Of a DNA stretch of 64,000 bases, positions 11,509 through 21,010 are shown one piece after another. A program made the translations under genes and the position numbers. The DNA lies in contig NC_087062.1 of NCBI RefSeq assembly GCF_963678635.1, positions 83,848,012-83,912,011 of the forward strand. The letters run 5' to 3'. Numbering within the stretch: position 1 is the first letter of the stretch; each line of letters begins with the position of its first letter. The notes beneath the pieces are model-generated. The model was not told where the DNA came from. It saw only the letters and a list, made by a program, of their open reading frames with translations, and did no database searches. This stretch comes from Symsagittifera roscoffensis. Taxonomy: Eukaryota > Xenacoelomorpha > Acoela > Convolutidae.

Positions 11509-13320
11509 TCAATTAAACTCAGACTTACCACTCTCACTACCACACTGCCTTATAAGCTGTCCAACTGGGGTATCCTCTTTTCGGTGTTCCTCAATCCTTG
11601 TGGTGAGATGTCGGACCGTCTGGCCAACATAGACGGATTTGCAACCACAACATTCAAGTCTGTACACCACTTTTGATTTCAGTTCACTGGAAAAGGAGGA
11701 TTTTAGAGAGGGCAAACAAGTTTTCAATTTCCTCGTCGTGAATATTATCAGCGCATTGGTGATATCGCGCACTTTTTTTGCTAATGTCTGACTGTGATTC
11801 CCCCTATATTGGACCATCAAGATGGGTGGTGAATCACTGCTATAATCACAGGGCTTCTTTTTCTCAGCCATGTTCTTTTTTTTTTTGCCCTCGCTGATGA
11901 TCTTTTCAAGGGCATGGGATGCAACCCGCGACGACCAACTTTCCGGATATTGGTTATCCAACCACTGCTCACGGTTGATTTTCATGGCTTTATCATATTC
12001 TTCCCATGTTGACGTACTGCGGAAAACCCGGTGAACAGTCCCTTCAATCACACTTTTCTTGTACTGAAGTGGGGCGCAGCTTCTAAAATTTAGTATGGTA
12101 CCTGTATCTGTTGGATTTTGATACCACCCACAGCTAATTTTCCTGCTTTTGTGAATACTAATTTGTAAATCCAAAAATGCCAAAGTTCCGTTTGTGTTTG
12201 GTGTCTCTATTGTAAACTGTAAATTTGAATGTAATAAGTTTGCAGCCCGTAGCACATTTTCAGGATCACTCTTCACTGTTCTCGCTATATCATCAACGTA
12301 ACGGAGAAATAACTTAGCTTGTTGCCCTGACTTATTTTTCTCTCTTATTGCGATGCATTTTCTGCAGTACCAGACAGTTTCACTTATATTTCGATACTCA
12401 TCATCTGATATATCACCGCATTTTACGTGATACCAGTTCAAACAGCATTCACATTCTACACCTTTTGACCTGTACGTGACTTTCTTATTGCACTCGGGAC
12501 ATATTCCGTGAAGATCTTTCTCGGGCAAAAACATTTCGGGAATATTCCTCGAGAGTGCAGTTTCGTACTGCTTCAGCCAAAGATTTGCTAAAATAACGGC
12601 AAGAGATGCCCCCATTGCCAAACCATCTTTCTGAACGTACCATGTTTCATTGCACTTGAAATGGACTTGACTAACTGCCATGTTCAACAGTCTCTTCATG
12701 GTTTTCCTAGCAATTGATGGTGGTTCATCTTGCTCATACAGTTTTCTCAGAGCTATGTCTATCGCTTCTTTCAGTGGAACATTTGTGTACAAACTCTTCG
12801 CATCTAGAGATATCAAGTTTTCATTGGGCTCAAGATTAGTGCTCTCTAAGATTTCTCTCGCATCTAGTGAGTTGGTTTTTTTCTCGAAAAATTTTGCAAG
12901 AACCTTGTTCAAATTATAATAAGAGCTGCCAAGGAGAGGACCGGTCTTAATGGGGTATTCACTTTATGCACTTTCGCCAGCCCATATACCCTGGCGGGCT
13001 GTCCCCCAGTAGACCTCATCCTTGTGTAGAGACTCTCACTTATTTCATCTTTTTTTCTTAATAGCCAACAACTCCTTATTGATGTCTCTTTCTATCTTCA
13101 AAACAATCGCATCACTTGTTCCTTTACTTTTGCTGAATTGATATGAACCTAATGTATCCGACAACTTGTTCTCGCAGGTGTCCTTTCTCATTACACAAAA
13201 ACCCACGCCTTTGTCATACGGTACCGCAATTAATCCATTACTCTTCAGATACTTTCGGGCCTTCTCAACGCCTTTGTCAGATGGTGTTTGTTTCACCCTT
13301 TTATCATAGGCTTTTGCCAC
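11509..13320 (-). pseudogene. PLE reverse transcriptase / GIY-YIG endonuclease with internal PHD-like finger
   Basis: The main open frame is 11509-12912 (467 codons). N-terminal coding continues upstream with two frameshifts: one in an A-run at about 13045-13055, where KKKR is followed by a stop in one frame and DEISESLYTRM in the next, and one near 12920-12935. Order of parts: an N-terminal segment with VPYDKGVGFCVM (13220-13180), GLAKVHK and PLRPVLS (RT motifs 1-2), SLDAKSLYTNVP (motif A, about 12810), GLAMGASLA (motif B), then a C4HC3-type zinc finger (CPECNKK .. VECECC .. WYHVKC .. WYCRKC, about 12510-12360). After the finger come RYVDDIAR (motif C, about 12295) and a C-terminal GIY-YIG-type domain with YRLECCGC, VYVGQT and RIEEHRKE (about 11660-11590). 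RT catalytic residues and the GIY-YIG core are present, so the damage looks mild. PLE RTs with GIY-YIG are established; the PHD-like insert before motif C is the unusual part. Confidence 0.88.
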
Positions 13321-13391
13321 AGCTTCGATCTCACAGAGGGCCTCCCCGGGGACTTTACGATTTTTGAGATCCGATAGAAAGATGTCAACAA

Positions 13392-13625
13392 GAAATTTGT
13401 GACAAAATGTTTTATAATGTTACATAATAGTTGTTACATAATTTCAGTGATATTTGTAAAGTTTTGATTGGTTGAATTTTTAAAATTTTGAAGTAATGAT
13501 GTGTGTGACACTTTTTATGATCTTTGATCATTTTGTACAGATAGTTAAGAATTTTTAAAACCTGAAGATGCACAAAATGTGCGAAAACGTTTGTTTGAAT
13601 TTACAATTTTGACGCATTCTTAAAA
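13392..13625 (+). repeat. PLE terminal inverted repeat (5' side)
   Basis: Reverse-complement partner of 11035-11265. On the plus strand it reads CTGAAGA (13562-13568), GCACA-AAA-TGTGC and GAAAACG (from 13583), again the hammerhead-like layout, but in antisense orientation relative to the PLE ORF. Confidence 0.85.
13559..13616 (+). ncRNA. Hammerhead-ribozyme-like motif in PLE repeat
   Basis: Conserved box 1 is CTGAAGA (canonical CTGATGA, one change). It is followed by a 5-bp stem II closed by a short loop, then box 2 GAAA and ACG. Minimal hammerheads in PLE repeats are established knowledge. I could not place stem III and the cleavage site with confidence, and the T-to-A change in box 1 may impair activity. 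The inverted twin on the minus strand is at about 11043-11100. Confidence 0.45.
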
Positions 13626-13855
13626 TATTTAGATGTAAAATTGTGAAACCATACGGCGTTGAGCCAATTTTCAATTACAGTCTCTCCTACAAGGAGACGT
13701 AATTTTAAATTTTACTTTTCTCTTGTTTTAGTGGAGAAACCTTTTTAGTTGAAAAATCTTTTTATATTTTACCATGTTAGAATTGAAATGGTCTACACTG
13801 TAGCGGCTAGCTCCCTCTACCACAGCCTGGAACAGAAAACGACATTATAATCTGG

Positions 13856-14700
13856 TTAATTATATGCAAAAATAGTGAGCTCATGGCTGGGTCTCATTAT
13901 CCCCAGACCACGAGGTCACTCCTAAATACAGGGCTATTACTTATTTATTATCTTACTATTGTTTTTGTTCAATAGATAAAAAACATCATCTCCATCGAAG
14001 ATGGATCAACCCTTTCCCTTAACTCCTAGCTTCTCATGATCTGAAAATGAATTTAGATGTTAATTGAATTCAACTCAGGACATCTCCAGGAAGCTAAAAG
14101 TTTATAAAATACAGTTTGAGTTCTCCTCCCGAGACCCCTCCGGAATCTGGGATCCGGGGAAATAACGTCCTTATTTCTTTCAGGAAAGCTGAACACGCCC
14201 TGCCAACTCCCTTCCTTGTTCTCGGGATTTGCGTTGTAACGATTGTAGCGGCACACTCGTTACAACTCGGAATGGTCTTAAAAAAGTTTTCTTCAATCTC
14301 GGTCAGTATCACACAATTTCCGTTTACTGCTTTTCTCCACGAATTCTCTTGTTCTTCTCTGTCTGAGACTAAAGGTTGTTGTGTTTTCGCCGTTTCAATT
14401 GGTGCGAAATCTCGACGTTGTCACGTGTCTTTCTTTTTGAACGAATTTTTAAAAATTAACATGAAAGTCCAAATTGACCCTTCCGCATTCATCAAAATGA
14501 ACAATTAAGACCACTAATTCGTTAAAACCGTTAATCTTCCCACTCCGATGTCACAATAAAATTTCGAAATCCGATTTTGCATTTTCGTACATTCTGGTCG
14601 AATATCACAAAATATGTTCAGTCAGAAACCTTTCAGATTAAAAATTGCAATTACTATAACTTGTATTTCAAAAAATATGCTCGCTTGAATTTATTTTACG
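13856..14700. repeat. Dispersed repeat R3, copy 1, right part
   Basis: Continuation of R3 after the PLE. It matches 31295-32235: AGTGAGCTCATGGC(T/C)GGGTCTC, ACATCTCCAGGAAGCTAAAAG, CCGGA(A/T)(T/C)C.GG and CATTCTGGTCGAAT. Minus-strand frames in both copies share ETIP(S/T)CN(E/D)CA, which hints at a decayed protein, but the rest is not recognisable. The 130-codon plus-strand frame at 14116-14508 is not conserved in the second copy. Confidence 0.8.
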
Positions 14701-15254
14701 GTTTCACAACCATAATTGGATTGGCTTATTTGTCATCAAAATTCGATTTTGGTATTTTAAAAAAAAAAATTTTGACATTAAAATGTTGACGGGGAGGTTT
14801 TACGAAACAAAAAAAACTTCAAATTTGTTTGAAAATACACTGCGACATCTTTCTGAATGGCGAAATCATAAAAATTAAACATTTCAGAGCCCTATGTGTC
14901 TTATTCGCAAGGGACCTGGTTATTTTCAAGGGACCACTCTATCAATGTAGTACCCAAAAATGAGGAGTTATTCAGTAGTTCTGTTAGATTTTTTGCTTAC
15001 CAGAAAATCTTTAATTTCGAATGATATTATTTTTGATAGACCGTTACAAGTAGATTCGGAATTTTTAATTGCCCGTATGTACTCGCTCTTAATAGTATAA
15101 AAAGTCAGAAACTTCAAAACAATTTTCCAAAACACACTAAAAACAATATTAACATTTCATTGAATCTCGAACGACGGGGTTTCAAAAGCAAAAAGAAAAA
15201 CACGACAAAGCTTTCAAATTCAAGAAAAAACCAAATAATCAGGCAAGAAAATAG
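14701..15254. other. No supported gene
   Basis: AT-rich sequence between repeat R3 and the 3' end of the CR1-like element. No domain or repeat is recognised. Confidence 0.5.
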
Positions 15255-15818
15255 GAAGAAGAAGAAGAAGAAAGAACACTTGAATTACTATACAATAAAG
15301 AGCCGAGGCATCAGTGTAGCAAAGTGTAAATAATAAAATTGGTTATAAATTCATTGGTTACATCAAACAAAAACAAAACATCAGAAAACAAGCAATAAAC
15401 AAAACAAAAAAACAAAATCGGTTACAGTTCGGAAATTGGTTGATTAAAGTATATGAAGTTTCGGATACTATAGAAAAATAAAGATTTAAGAATTAGGAAC
15501 AAGCTGGTAATAAAACTTTACAAACAATTTTACAGATAGTCCAATTATACAGCGAATATACAGAGTATATACAGTTTCTCTTTGAGGCAATGTGTGAAAA
15601 ATTAAACTAAATTAAAACATATAGAACTAGCAAAAACGGAAATCACGCCACGTATTTGTATTGGTACATATAGGATTGTTTCTCAATTCACTCACGTAAA
15701 ATTCTTTCAATTTTTTCTTGAATTCTGTTTTCGATTTTTCTAAATTGCGCAAAATTATGGGCAGTGAATTCCATTTTCTAGAAAGCAAATGAAAAAATGA
15801 TTTTTGTAGAGAAGCAGT

Positions 15819-17689
15819 CTAACAATGTTTGTCAAAAATAGTTTGTTTCGTTCTTTCGTTGAGCCTATAATTGGCAGTCGGTAGTCTCAGTGTATTTTCA
15901 AAAGCCTTCTTTTTGTTTGTAAGATATTGGTATAAGTATGTTATACACTTTAACTCAATTCTTTTCTCGATTCCAATGAACGATTTGCTAATGCGAAGAA
16001 GGGAAGAAGATTTAAATTTCGATCTGAAATATGTTCTTTTTAGCGCCCAGTTCAACTGTTTCTCTAGAGATAGCATCAAAGTAGCATTAATAGCATTGCT
16101 GAATAATCTAAATGTGATAAAACAAGACAATGAAGCAAGGCAACTAATGATAATGTCGGCAGTTGTTGTCCAATTGTATCAATAGTTTTAATCCCTTGGG
16201 CCATTTTTTGGAGAATTGTTTTGATTTGAGCATGAAAAGATAAACTTGAATCAAGAATTATGCCTAAATATTTGCATTCTGATTTTTTGGCTACATAATG
16301 CCCACTAATTACTAGTTTATCAGTATCCACATTTTTGCTATCATTTTTTTGACAAAATGTTATAAATTCCGATTTAGATGCATTCAGATTCAATTGGTTC
16401 TCTGCAAAAAATTCCGTTAGATTATTGAGTGATTTTTGCAATCGATTCAAAGCATCCTCAGAAATTATAGAAGAGGAAAAAACCATACAGTCGTCAGCAT
16501 ATTGAACTAAAGTACAACCTTCATATAATCGCTCTTGTATGTCATTAACATATAAATTGAACAACAACGGACCAAGTACCGTTCCTTGTGGGACACCTCT
16601 TTTTATTTCAATCCAGTCTGAAAAAATTCCATTGACGTTTACTCTTTGAATACGTTTGTTTAGGAAGCTAGCAATTAAAGCATTTGCTCCATTTGAAAAA
16701 CCGAGAGAAAGCATTTTTTCAATTAAAACTTCATGCAAAATAGAATCAAAAGCCTTGGACAGATCTAATAAAGCTGCATGTACGATTTTTTTTTGAATCT
16801 ATTTGATTTCGAATACTTTCTGTGACATAAACAAGAGCATCTTGTGTTGAAATTTTTTTGCGAAATCCGAATTGAAATGGTGTCATTATTTGAAATTTGT
16901 CAAGATGTTCTGTTATTTGGGCATGTAAAATTTTTTCAAAAATTTTAGAAAAAGCACAAGTTATTGATATTGGCCGATAATTTTTTGCATCCATTGGGTC
17001 ATCTTTTTTAAACAAAGGAGTTACGTTTGCTTTTTTCAGTTCGATCGGGAAAATGTTCTCATCTAAGCAAGTATTTATGACAAAAATTAAATGTGGAACT
17101 ATAACTGATTGACCGTCAATGATTGCCCAAGCAGGTACGGTACAAGGTCCGAGAGGTTTTCTAACATTGATTTTTCGAACTATATCAAAGCATTGCTTCA
17201 CTGTAGTGTTTGAAAATGGAAAGGTGCAGATTCAGAGGCAGATTTGTTGTAATTCGGAGGCTTTTTAGCGCCGAAAAATTCGCCTAAGTTTGAAAAAATA
17301 TAATTTAAATGATTGGCAATTTTTTTGTCTTGGGTTATCATTTCACTGAAGGAATTTCGTAAAACTGTAATTCGATTGTTGCCAGAACATGTACCTCTAA
17401 CTTGGTTAATATATTTCAATTTTTGTTGGATAGTGCTGAGAAGTGAAAAACAATTTTTTGAATGATCGAGTTGTTTACTTCTAATCAATTGGCTCATTTG
17501 ATTACGTAAAAACTGGTACTTTGACCAATTATCGCTTGTGCTTTGACTGCGATATGATCTGAGTGAATTCTGTTTCTTAGTCAACAATTGCTGACATTCT
17601 GAATCGAACCATTCCGTTTTCAACACGTTTTTTGGTTTAAAATTACGAACAAACTTTTTTTTCGATAGGAGCCTGTTGCTGTAGAGCAC
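15819..17689 (-). pseudogene. ORF2 reverse transcriptase portion, frameshifted
   Basis: Continuation of ORF2 in alternating frames: linker 17689-17198, RT fingers 17201-16746 (ANVTPLFKKDDP, NYRPIS, FQFGFRKK), RT palm 16738-16076 and C-terminal domain 16130-15819. Motif A (DLSKAFDS) lies at about 16750 and is reached only by crossing a frameshift in a nine-A run (16787-16795). RGVPQGTVLGPLLF (motif B, about 16600) and VQYADDCMVF (motif C, about 16500) are intact. The shifts at about 17200, 16790 and 16080-16130 each look like single-base indels. It belongs to the same ORF2 as the endonuclease at 17793-18815. Confidence 0.85.
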
Positions 17690-17792
17690 AAGAAATTAAA
17701 TAAATCATCGTGGAGAACATGTTTTGTGCGTCTGTACATTGATATAAGAGATACCAAGGAAGAGCGGAGAGTGAATTGCAAAATTCATTTTT

Positions 17793-18815
17793 CTAACAAT
17801 TAATCTTATTGAAAATCGAAATTATCCTCGGTAAAATTTTGCCGCATTTTATATCCGTCAAAATAAATGAAGCAAAATGGTCGGTTTTATAAGGTGTATC
17901 AAAACAAAATTCAATGCCGTTTGTTTCATAGTCACTGATTATGTAGTCGATATGAGTTTTTGTTGAGGAACTAATTCTGGTCTCATCGTATGGACAAAAA
18001 ACCTTCAATCCATATGGAATAATTATAGAATCTAAATTTTCTTTTTCTTTGCTATCCAGATAATTTATGTTATAATCACCCAGAAGCGTAATTTTATTAG
18101 AAACTGAAAATGCATTATCTATGTTAAGCGTTAATTGTTCCAAAAAATCAATAAAGTTTGATCTGCTTGGGTTATAACTTAAATTAACTAACATTTTTTC
18201 TTTACTGGAAATGTTAAATGTAGATTTGCACTCAACCCACACTGACTCATATTTTTCTTTATCAAATAAATTTAAATCAGGCCTCAATTTCGGAGCCAAT
18301 TTGACTGGTATATATAACAAAACGCCACCGCCTTTCTTTTTTACCGCTGATTGCCTATCATATCTGAACATCGCATGCGTTCTAGGTTGGAAATTCCATA
18401 AATTGTCACTATCTTCTTTTTTAAGCCACGTTTCGGAAATTCCTATAATTTTATTTTCGCCCATATCATTAAGAAATTTTTTCAATTGCATCAGTTTTCT
18501 AATAATACTTTGAAAATTCAAATGAACAAATTTAAGATTTGCACAATTTTTTGAGCAGATACTGTAGACTGTTTCAATGGTTTCAATAGGACCGGGGTTT
18601 TTTTCAACATCCCCACTTTGGGTCAGTAACAACGCAAAAAGGAAAAGATGAGTCAGTGTGGTAGCTCTCCGCTCATTTATCCCACATTTCGATGATAATA
18701 TCGTTTGATGGCAGCTTAGATAGCCCCAGTAAACAATAGTTTTTTCTTTAGTTTCCATCTGAGCCTTGGAAATTAGAAAAATTGCACAAAACAACCAGAA
18801 TTTAATATTCAGCAT
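17793..18815 (-). CDS. ORF2 N-terminal part: signal-peptide-like leader, 2A-like motif, AP endonuclease
   Basis: It opens with ATG at 18815. Residues 1-19 (MLNIKFWLFCAIFLISKAQ) look like a signal peptide, and a second hydrophobic stretch (HLFLFALLL) precedes GDVEKNPGP. That is the 2A consensus, which makes ribosomes skip the Gly-Pro bond; the motif lies at 18588-18614. The AP-endonuclease domain follows: LNFQS, SETWL (catalytic Glu), LLGDYNINYL, HIDYIISD and KTDHF (usual SDH). The frame stops at 17793 and RT continues in another frame, so this is a broken ORF2. If 2A works, the leader would be released separately from the endonuclease-RT. 2A-like sequences at the start of non-LTR ORFs are known from sea urchin and trypanosome elements. 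Confidence 0.85.
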   Translation of the reverse strand: MLNIKFWLFCAIFLISKAQMETKEKTIVYWGYLSCHQTILSSKCGINERRATTLTHLFLFALLLTQSGDVEKNPGPIETIETVYSICSKNCANLKFVHLNFQSIIRKLMQLKKFLNDMGENKIIGISETWLKKEDSDNLWNFQPRTHAMFRYDRQSAVKKKGGGVLLYIPVKLAPKLRPDLNLFDKEKYESVWVECKSTFNISSKEKMLVNLSYNPSRSNFIDFLEQLTLNIDNAFSVSNKITLLGDYNINYLDSKEKENLDSIIIPYGLKVFCPYDETRISSSTKTHIDYIISDYETNGIEFCFDTPYKTDHFASFILTDIKCGKILPRIISIFNKINC

Positions 18816-18871
18816 AATAAGTTAAATAAATTAATTAATCGCCAAAGTTTGCACCAAGAAAAAATGCGAAA

Positions 18872-19900
18872 CTAGTATTTCCTAAAAAATTTTGCACCGT
18901 TTTGGAAAAATTGTAACACTTCTGCCGTTTTTGGATCTAAATTTGATGATTGTTGGGTTTGCTTCTTTCTGGGGCGGGTTGTAATCTCACATGTGTTTGC
19001 ATTAATATCAGAACCTCTAAAAAAATCTCTAAAACTTTGCACCAAAATTTCAACACCCCCATCAGAAGGATGCAAACCATCCGAGCTAAGCGCATCGGTA
19101 TTTTGACTAAAATTTTTGTTTATGTCTAAAATATCCAATTTTACTTCGCGCAAGTCTTTTACATTCCGTACTAAATTAAGAATTTGCTTGTTTAGCTTCT
19201 GTACATTTGGATTAAAATCTTTTCTAAAAGCGCCTAAGGGAGTTACAGTACATAGTGAAATTGTTTCTGGGGAGAATTTATGATTTATGAGATAAATTAG
19301 TTTTTCTAAGCTACTCACGGCTTCCTTCGCGTCGAAATCACTCGAGAGGCAGTCATTCATTCCAATTAACGTAGTTACATGTTTAAAATGTCGCGATTTA
19401 CTGTTTCTCACGCGTTCCAGCAATGCAGAAATTTTGTGCCCACCAAATCCTCTCGCCAACACATTTTCCGATATTTGTTCCCCATTGATTCTGTTAAAAA
19501 TTGAGTCTCCCAGTAATAGGCCAGAATATTCTCCTTCTCGTGGTAAAAATAAATGTTTTCGTTGCTGGTCGAATTTTTCTTCTTAAATATTGGTTGCTTG
19601 TATTTTGATTTCTTGGTTATTCTTGCTTTCTTGGTTATTTTCGCTTCGTTTGTTCTGATTTCTGCTCCGAGTTCCAATCTTGCTCCATTCATTTTCAAAT
19701 TTGTTTTCTGTAATTTTCGAATTGCCCGTGTTTTTAAAATTTTCTAGATCAATAACCTTGTTTCGTCTTTCTTCCTCTTTCGTTGATACAGTTAAGTTTT
19801 CAATAATTCGTTTAAAATAAGTAACATTTTCGACCAAGTCTTTATACAGCTCGTATTTCAATTCGTCGTTCAAATTTCGGAAAGTTTCGAGGTCAAACAT
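18872..19900 (-). pseudogene. ORF1: SGNH-type esterase, split by an in-frame stop
   Basis: ATG at 19900. A charged N-terminal region of 105 codons (MFDLETFRNL..., Asn/Lys/Glu-rich, possibly coiled coil) ends at TAA (19583-19585), and the same frame continues immediately with EEKFDQQRK. The downstream part holds all SGNH hydrolase blocks: GLLLGDSIF (nucleophile Ser), FGGHKI (Gly), IGMNDCL (Asn) and SSDGLHPSDGG (Asp/His), ending at 18872. So one stop codon is the only visible lesion. Esterase ORF1 proteins are established in CR1-like elements. The same stop is present in the duplicated copy (21722-21724), so it predates the duplication, or the protein is made by readthrough or reinitiation. Confidence 0.85.
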
Positions 19901-19981
19901 GTTGGCGATTAAAAGCGAAATTAAAAATAAGACATTAAAATGAACCGACTGATTGCTAGAAATTTATCTTTTTTGCGAAAA

Positions 19982-20093
19982 CAATCTGGAGCAGGTGCGG
20001 AGATAGTTGAGTCATGTTCTGGAGGTCCTAGGCTTCGCAAAAAATAGGACCTCCAGAACATGACTCAACAATCTCCGCACCTGCTCCAGATTG
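19982..20093. repeat. 49-bp inverted repeat, 14-nt loop (copy 1, one mismatch)
   Basis: Left arm 19982-20030, loop GGCTTCGCAAAAAA (20031-20044), right arm 20045-20093. One base differs (CAACAATCT versus the expected CAACTATCT). It lies about 80 bp upstream of ORF1. Confidence 0.92.
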
Positions 20094-20490
20094 CTTTGTA
20101 GTCTGAAGTCTTTAACACACGCTAATTGTAAATATCAGATAGCATTGAATGAGCTTTAAGAAAGCCGATGAAAGACATGCTATTAGAACGCCAAACAGTG
20201 TTTTCGCAAAAAAGATGATCGCTCACAAATGAGTTAGTTGAGAACTTAAAAGTCTGCCTTCTCAGATAATTAAAAACACTACACAGAGGGACAGTGGAGC
20301 ATCGTACTATTTTCAGATTTTTAAAAAATGAGTTAAATTGAGCATCGCATCGCAAACGATGCAGTTAAAAGAATCCCGGAAAAACCCCGGAAAATCTGAC
20401 TAGGTGTCGTAAAAATGGTAGGCAGAAAAAAATTATAAAAATCTTTTAATCGAAAACTGTAACCAATTCACAAGCCTGAGGCTCATTTTC
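20094..20490. other. Flank upstream of the CR1-like element
   Basis: About 400 bp carried along in the tandem duplication (again at 22233-22629). A 77-codon minus-strand frame (20122-20355) has no recognisable domain. A GCATCGCATCGCAAACGATGC inverted motif lies near 20342-20362. Confidence 0.5.
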
Positions 20491-20954
20491 TGAACATCAT
20501 ATCTGAACATCGCATGCGTTCTAGGTTGGAAATTCCATAAATTGTCACTATCTTCTTTTTTAAGCCACGTTTCGGAAATTCCTATAATTTTATTTTCGCC
20601 CATATCATTAAGAAATTTTTTCAATTGCATCAGTTTTCTAATAATACTTTGAAAATTCAAATGAACAAATTTAAGATTTGCACAATTTTTTGAGCAGATA
20701 CTGTAGACTGTTTCAATGGTTTCAATAGGACCGGGGTTTTTTTCAACATCCCCACTTTGGGTCAGTAACAACGCAAAAAGGAAAAGATGAGTCAGTGTGG
20801 TAGCTCTCCGCTCATTTATCCCACATTTCGATGATAATATCGTTTGATGGCAGCTTAGATAGCCCCAGTAAACAATAGTTTTTTCTTTAGTTTCCATCTG
20901 AGCCTTGGAAATTAGAAAAATTGCACAAAACAACCAGAATTTAATATTCAGCAT
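20433..20954 (-). pseudogene. Truncated ORF2 copy (leader, 2A-like motif, start of endonuclease)
   Basis: Duplicate of the first part of ORF2. It is the same from ATG (20954) through GDVEKNPGP (20727-20753) and SETWL, up to MFRYD. There the duplication junction truncates it and 20 unrelated codons follow before the stop. It has no complete endonuclease and no RT. If transcribed, it could still make the signal-peptide-like leader plus a short endonuclease piece. Confidence 0.85.
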
Positions 20955-21010
20955 AATAAGTTAAATAAATTAATTAATCGCCAAAGTTTGCACCAAGAAA
21001 AAATGCGAAA

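Larger units (their letters stand above)
11035..13855 (-). mobile_element. Penelope-like retroelement (PLE) with inverted terminal repeats
   Basis: A 2,821-bp insertion into repeat R3, flanked by an exact 8-bp duplication TTAATTAT (11027-11034 and 13856-13863). It contains inverted repeats at 11035-11265 and 13392-13625 and a minus-strand RT plus GIY-YIG ORF between them. A further 230 bp lies outside the right arm (13626-13855) and is not matched at the other end; it may be the tail extension often seen in PLE insertions. The comparison with the uninterrupted R3 copy makes the boundaries unusually secure. Confidence 0.85.
15255..20093 (-). mobile_element. CR1-like non-LTR retrotransposon with SGNH ORF1 and 2A-like motif
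   Basis: Read on the minus strand: 5' fold-back (20093-19982), a short leader, ORF1 (SGNH esterase, 19900-18872), ORF2 with a 2A-like motif, AP endonuclease and RT (18815-15819), then a 3' UTR ending at a (CTT)n-like microsatellite (15255-15273). ORF1 is interrupted by one in-frame stop and ORF2 by at least four frameshifts, so the copy is inactive. The esterase ORF1 and RT type match CR1-like elements; the microsatellite end also fits that group. The 5' half is present a second time at 20496-22629. Confidence 0.8.
18357..20490. repeat. Tandem duplication, unit 1 (2,134 bp)
   Basis: It matches 20496-22629 at a constant offset of 2,139. I saw only two base differences: C/G near 19791 (synonymous in ORF1) and A/T in the fold-back arm. 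It covers part of the endonuclease, the 2A region, ORF1, the fold-back and about 400 bp of upstream flank. Confidence 0.93.

Noticed and set aside
14116-14508. 130-codon plus-strand frame in repeat R3
   Set aside because: Not conserved in the second R3 copy; minus-strand residues are the ones shared.
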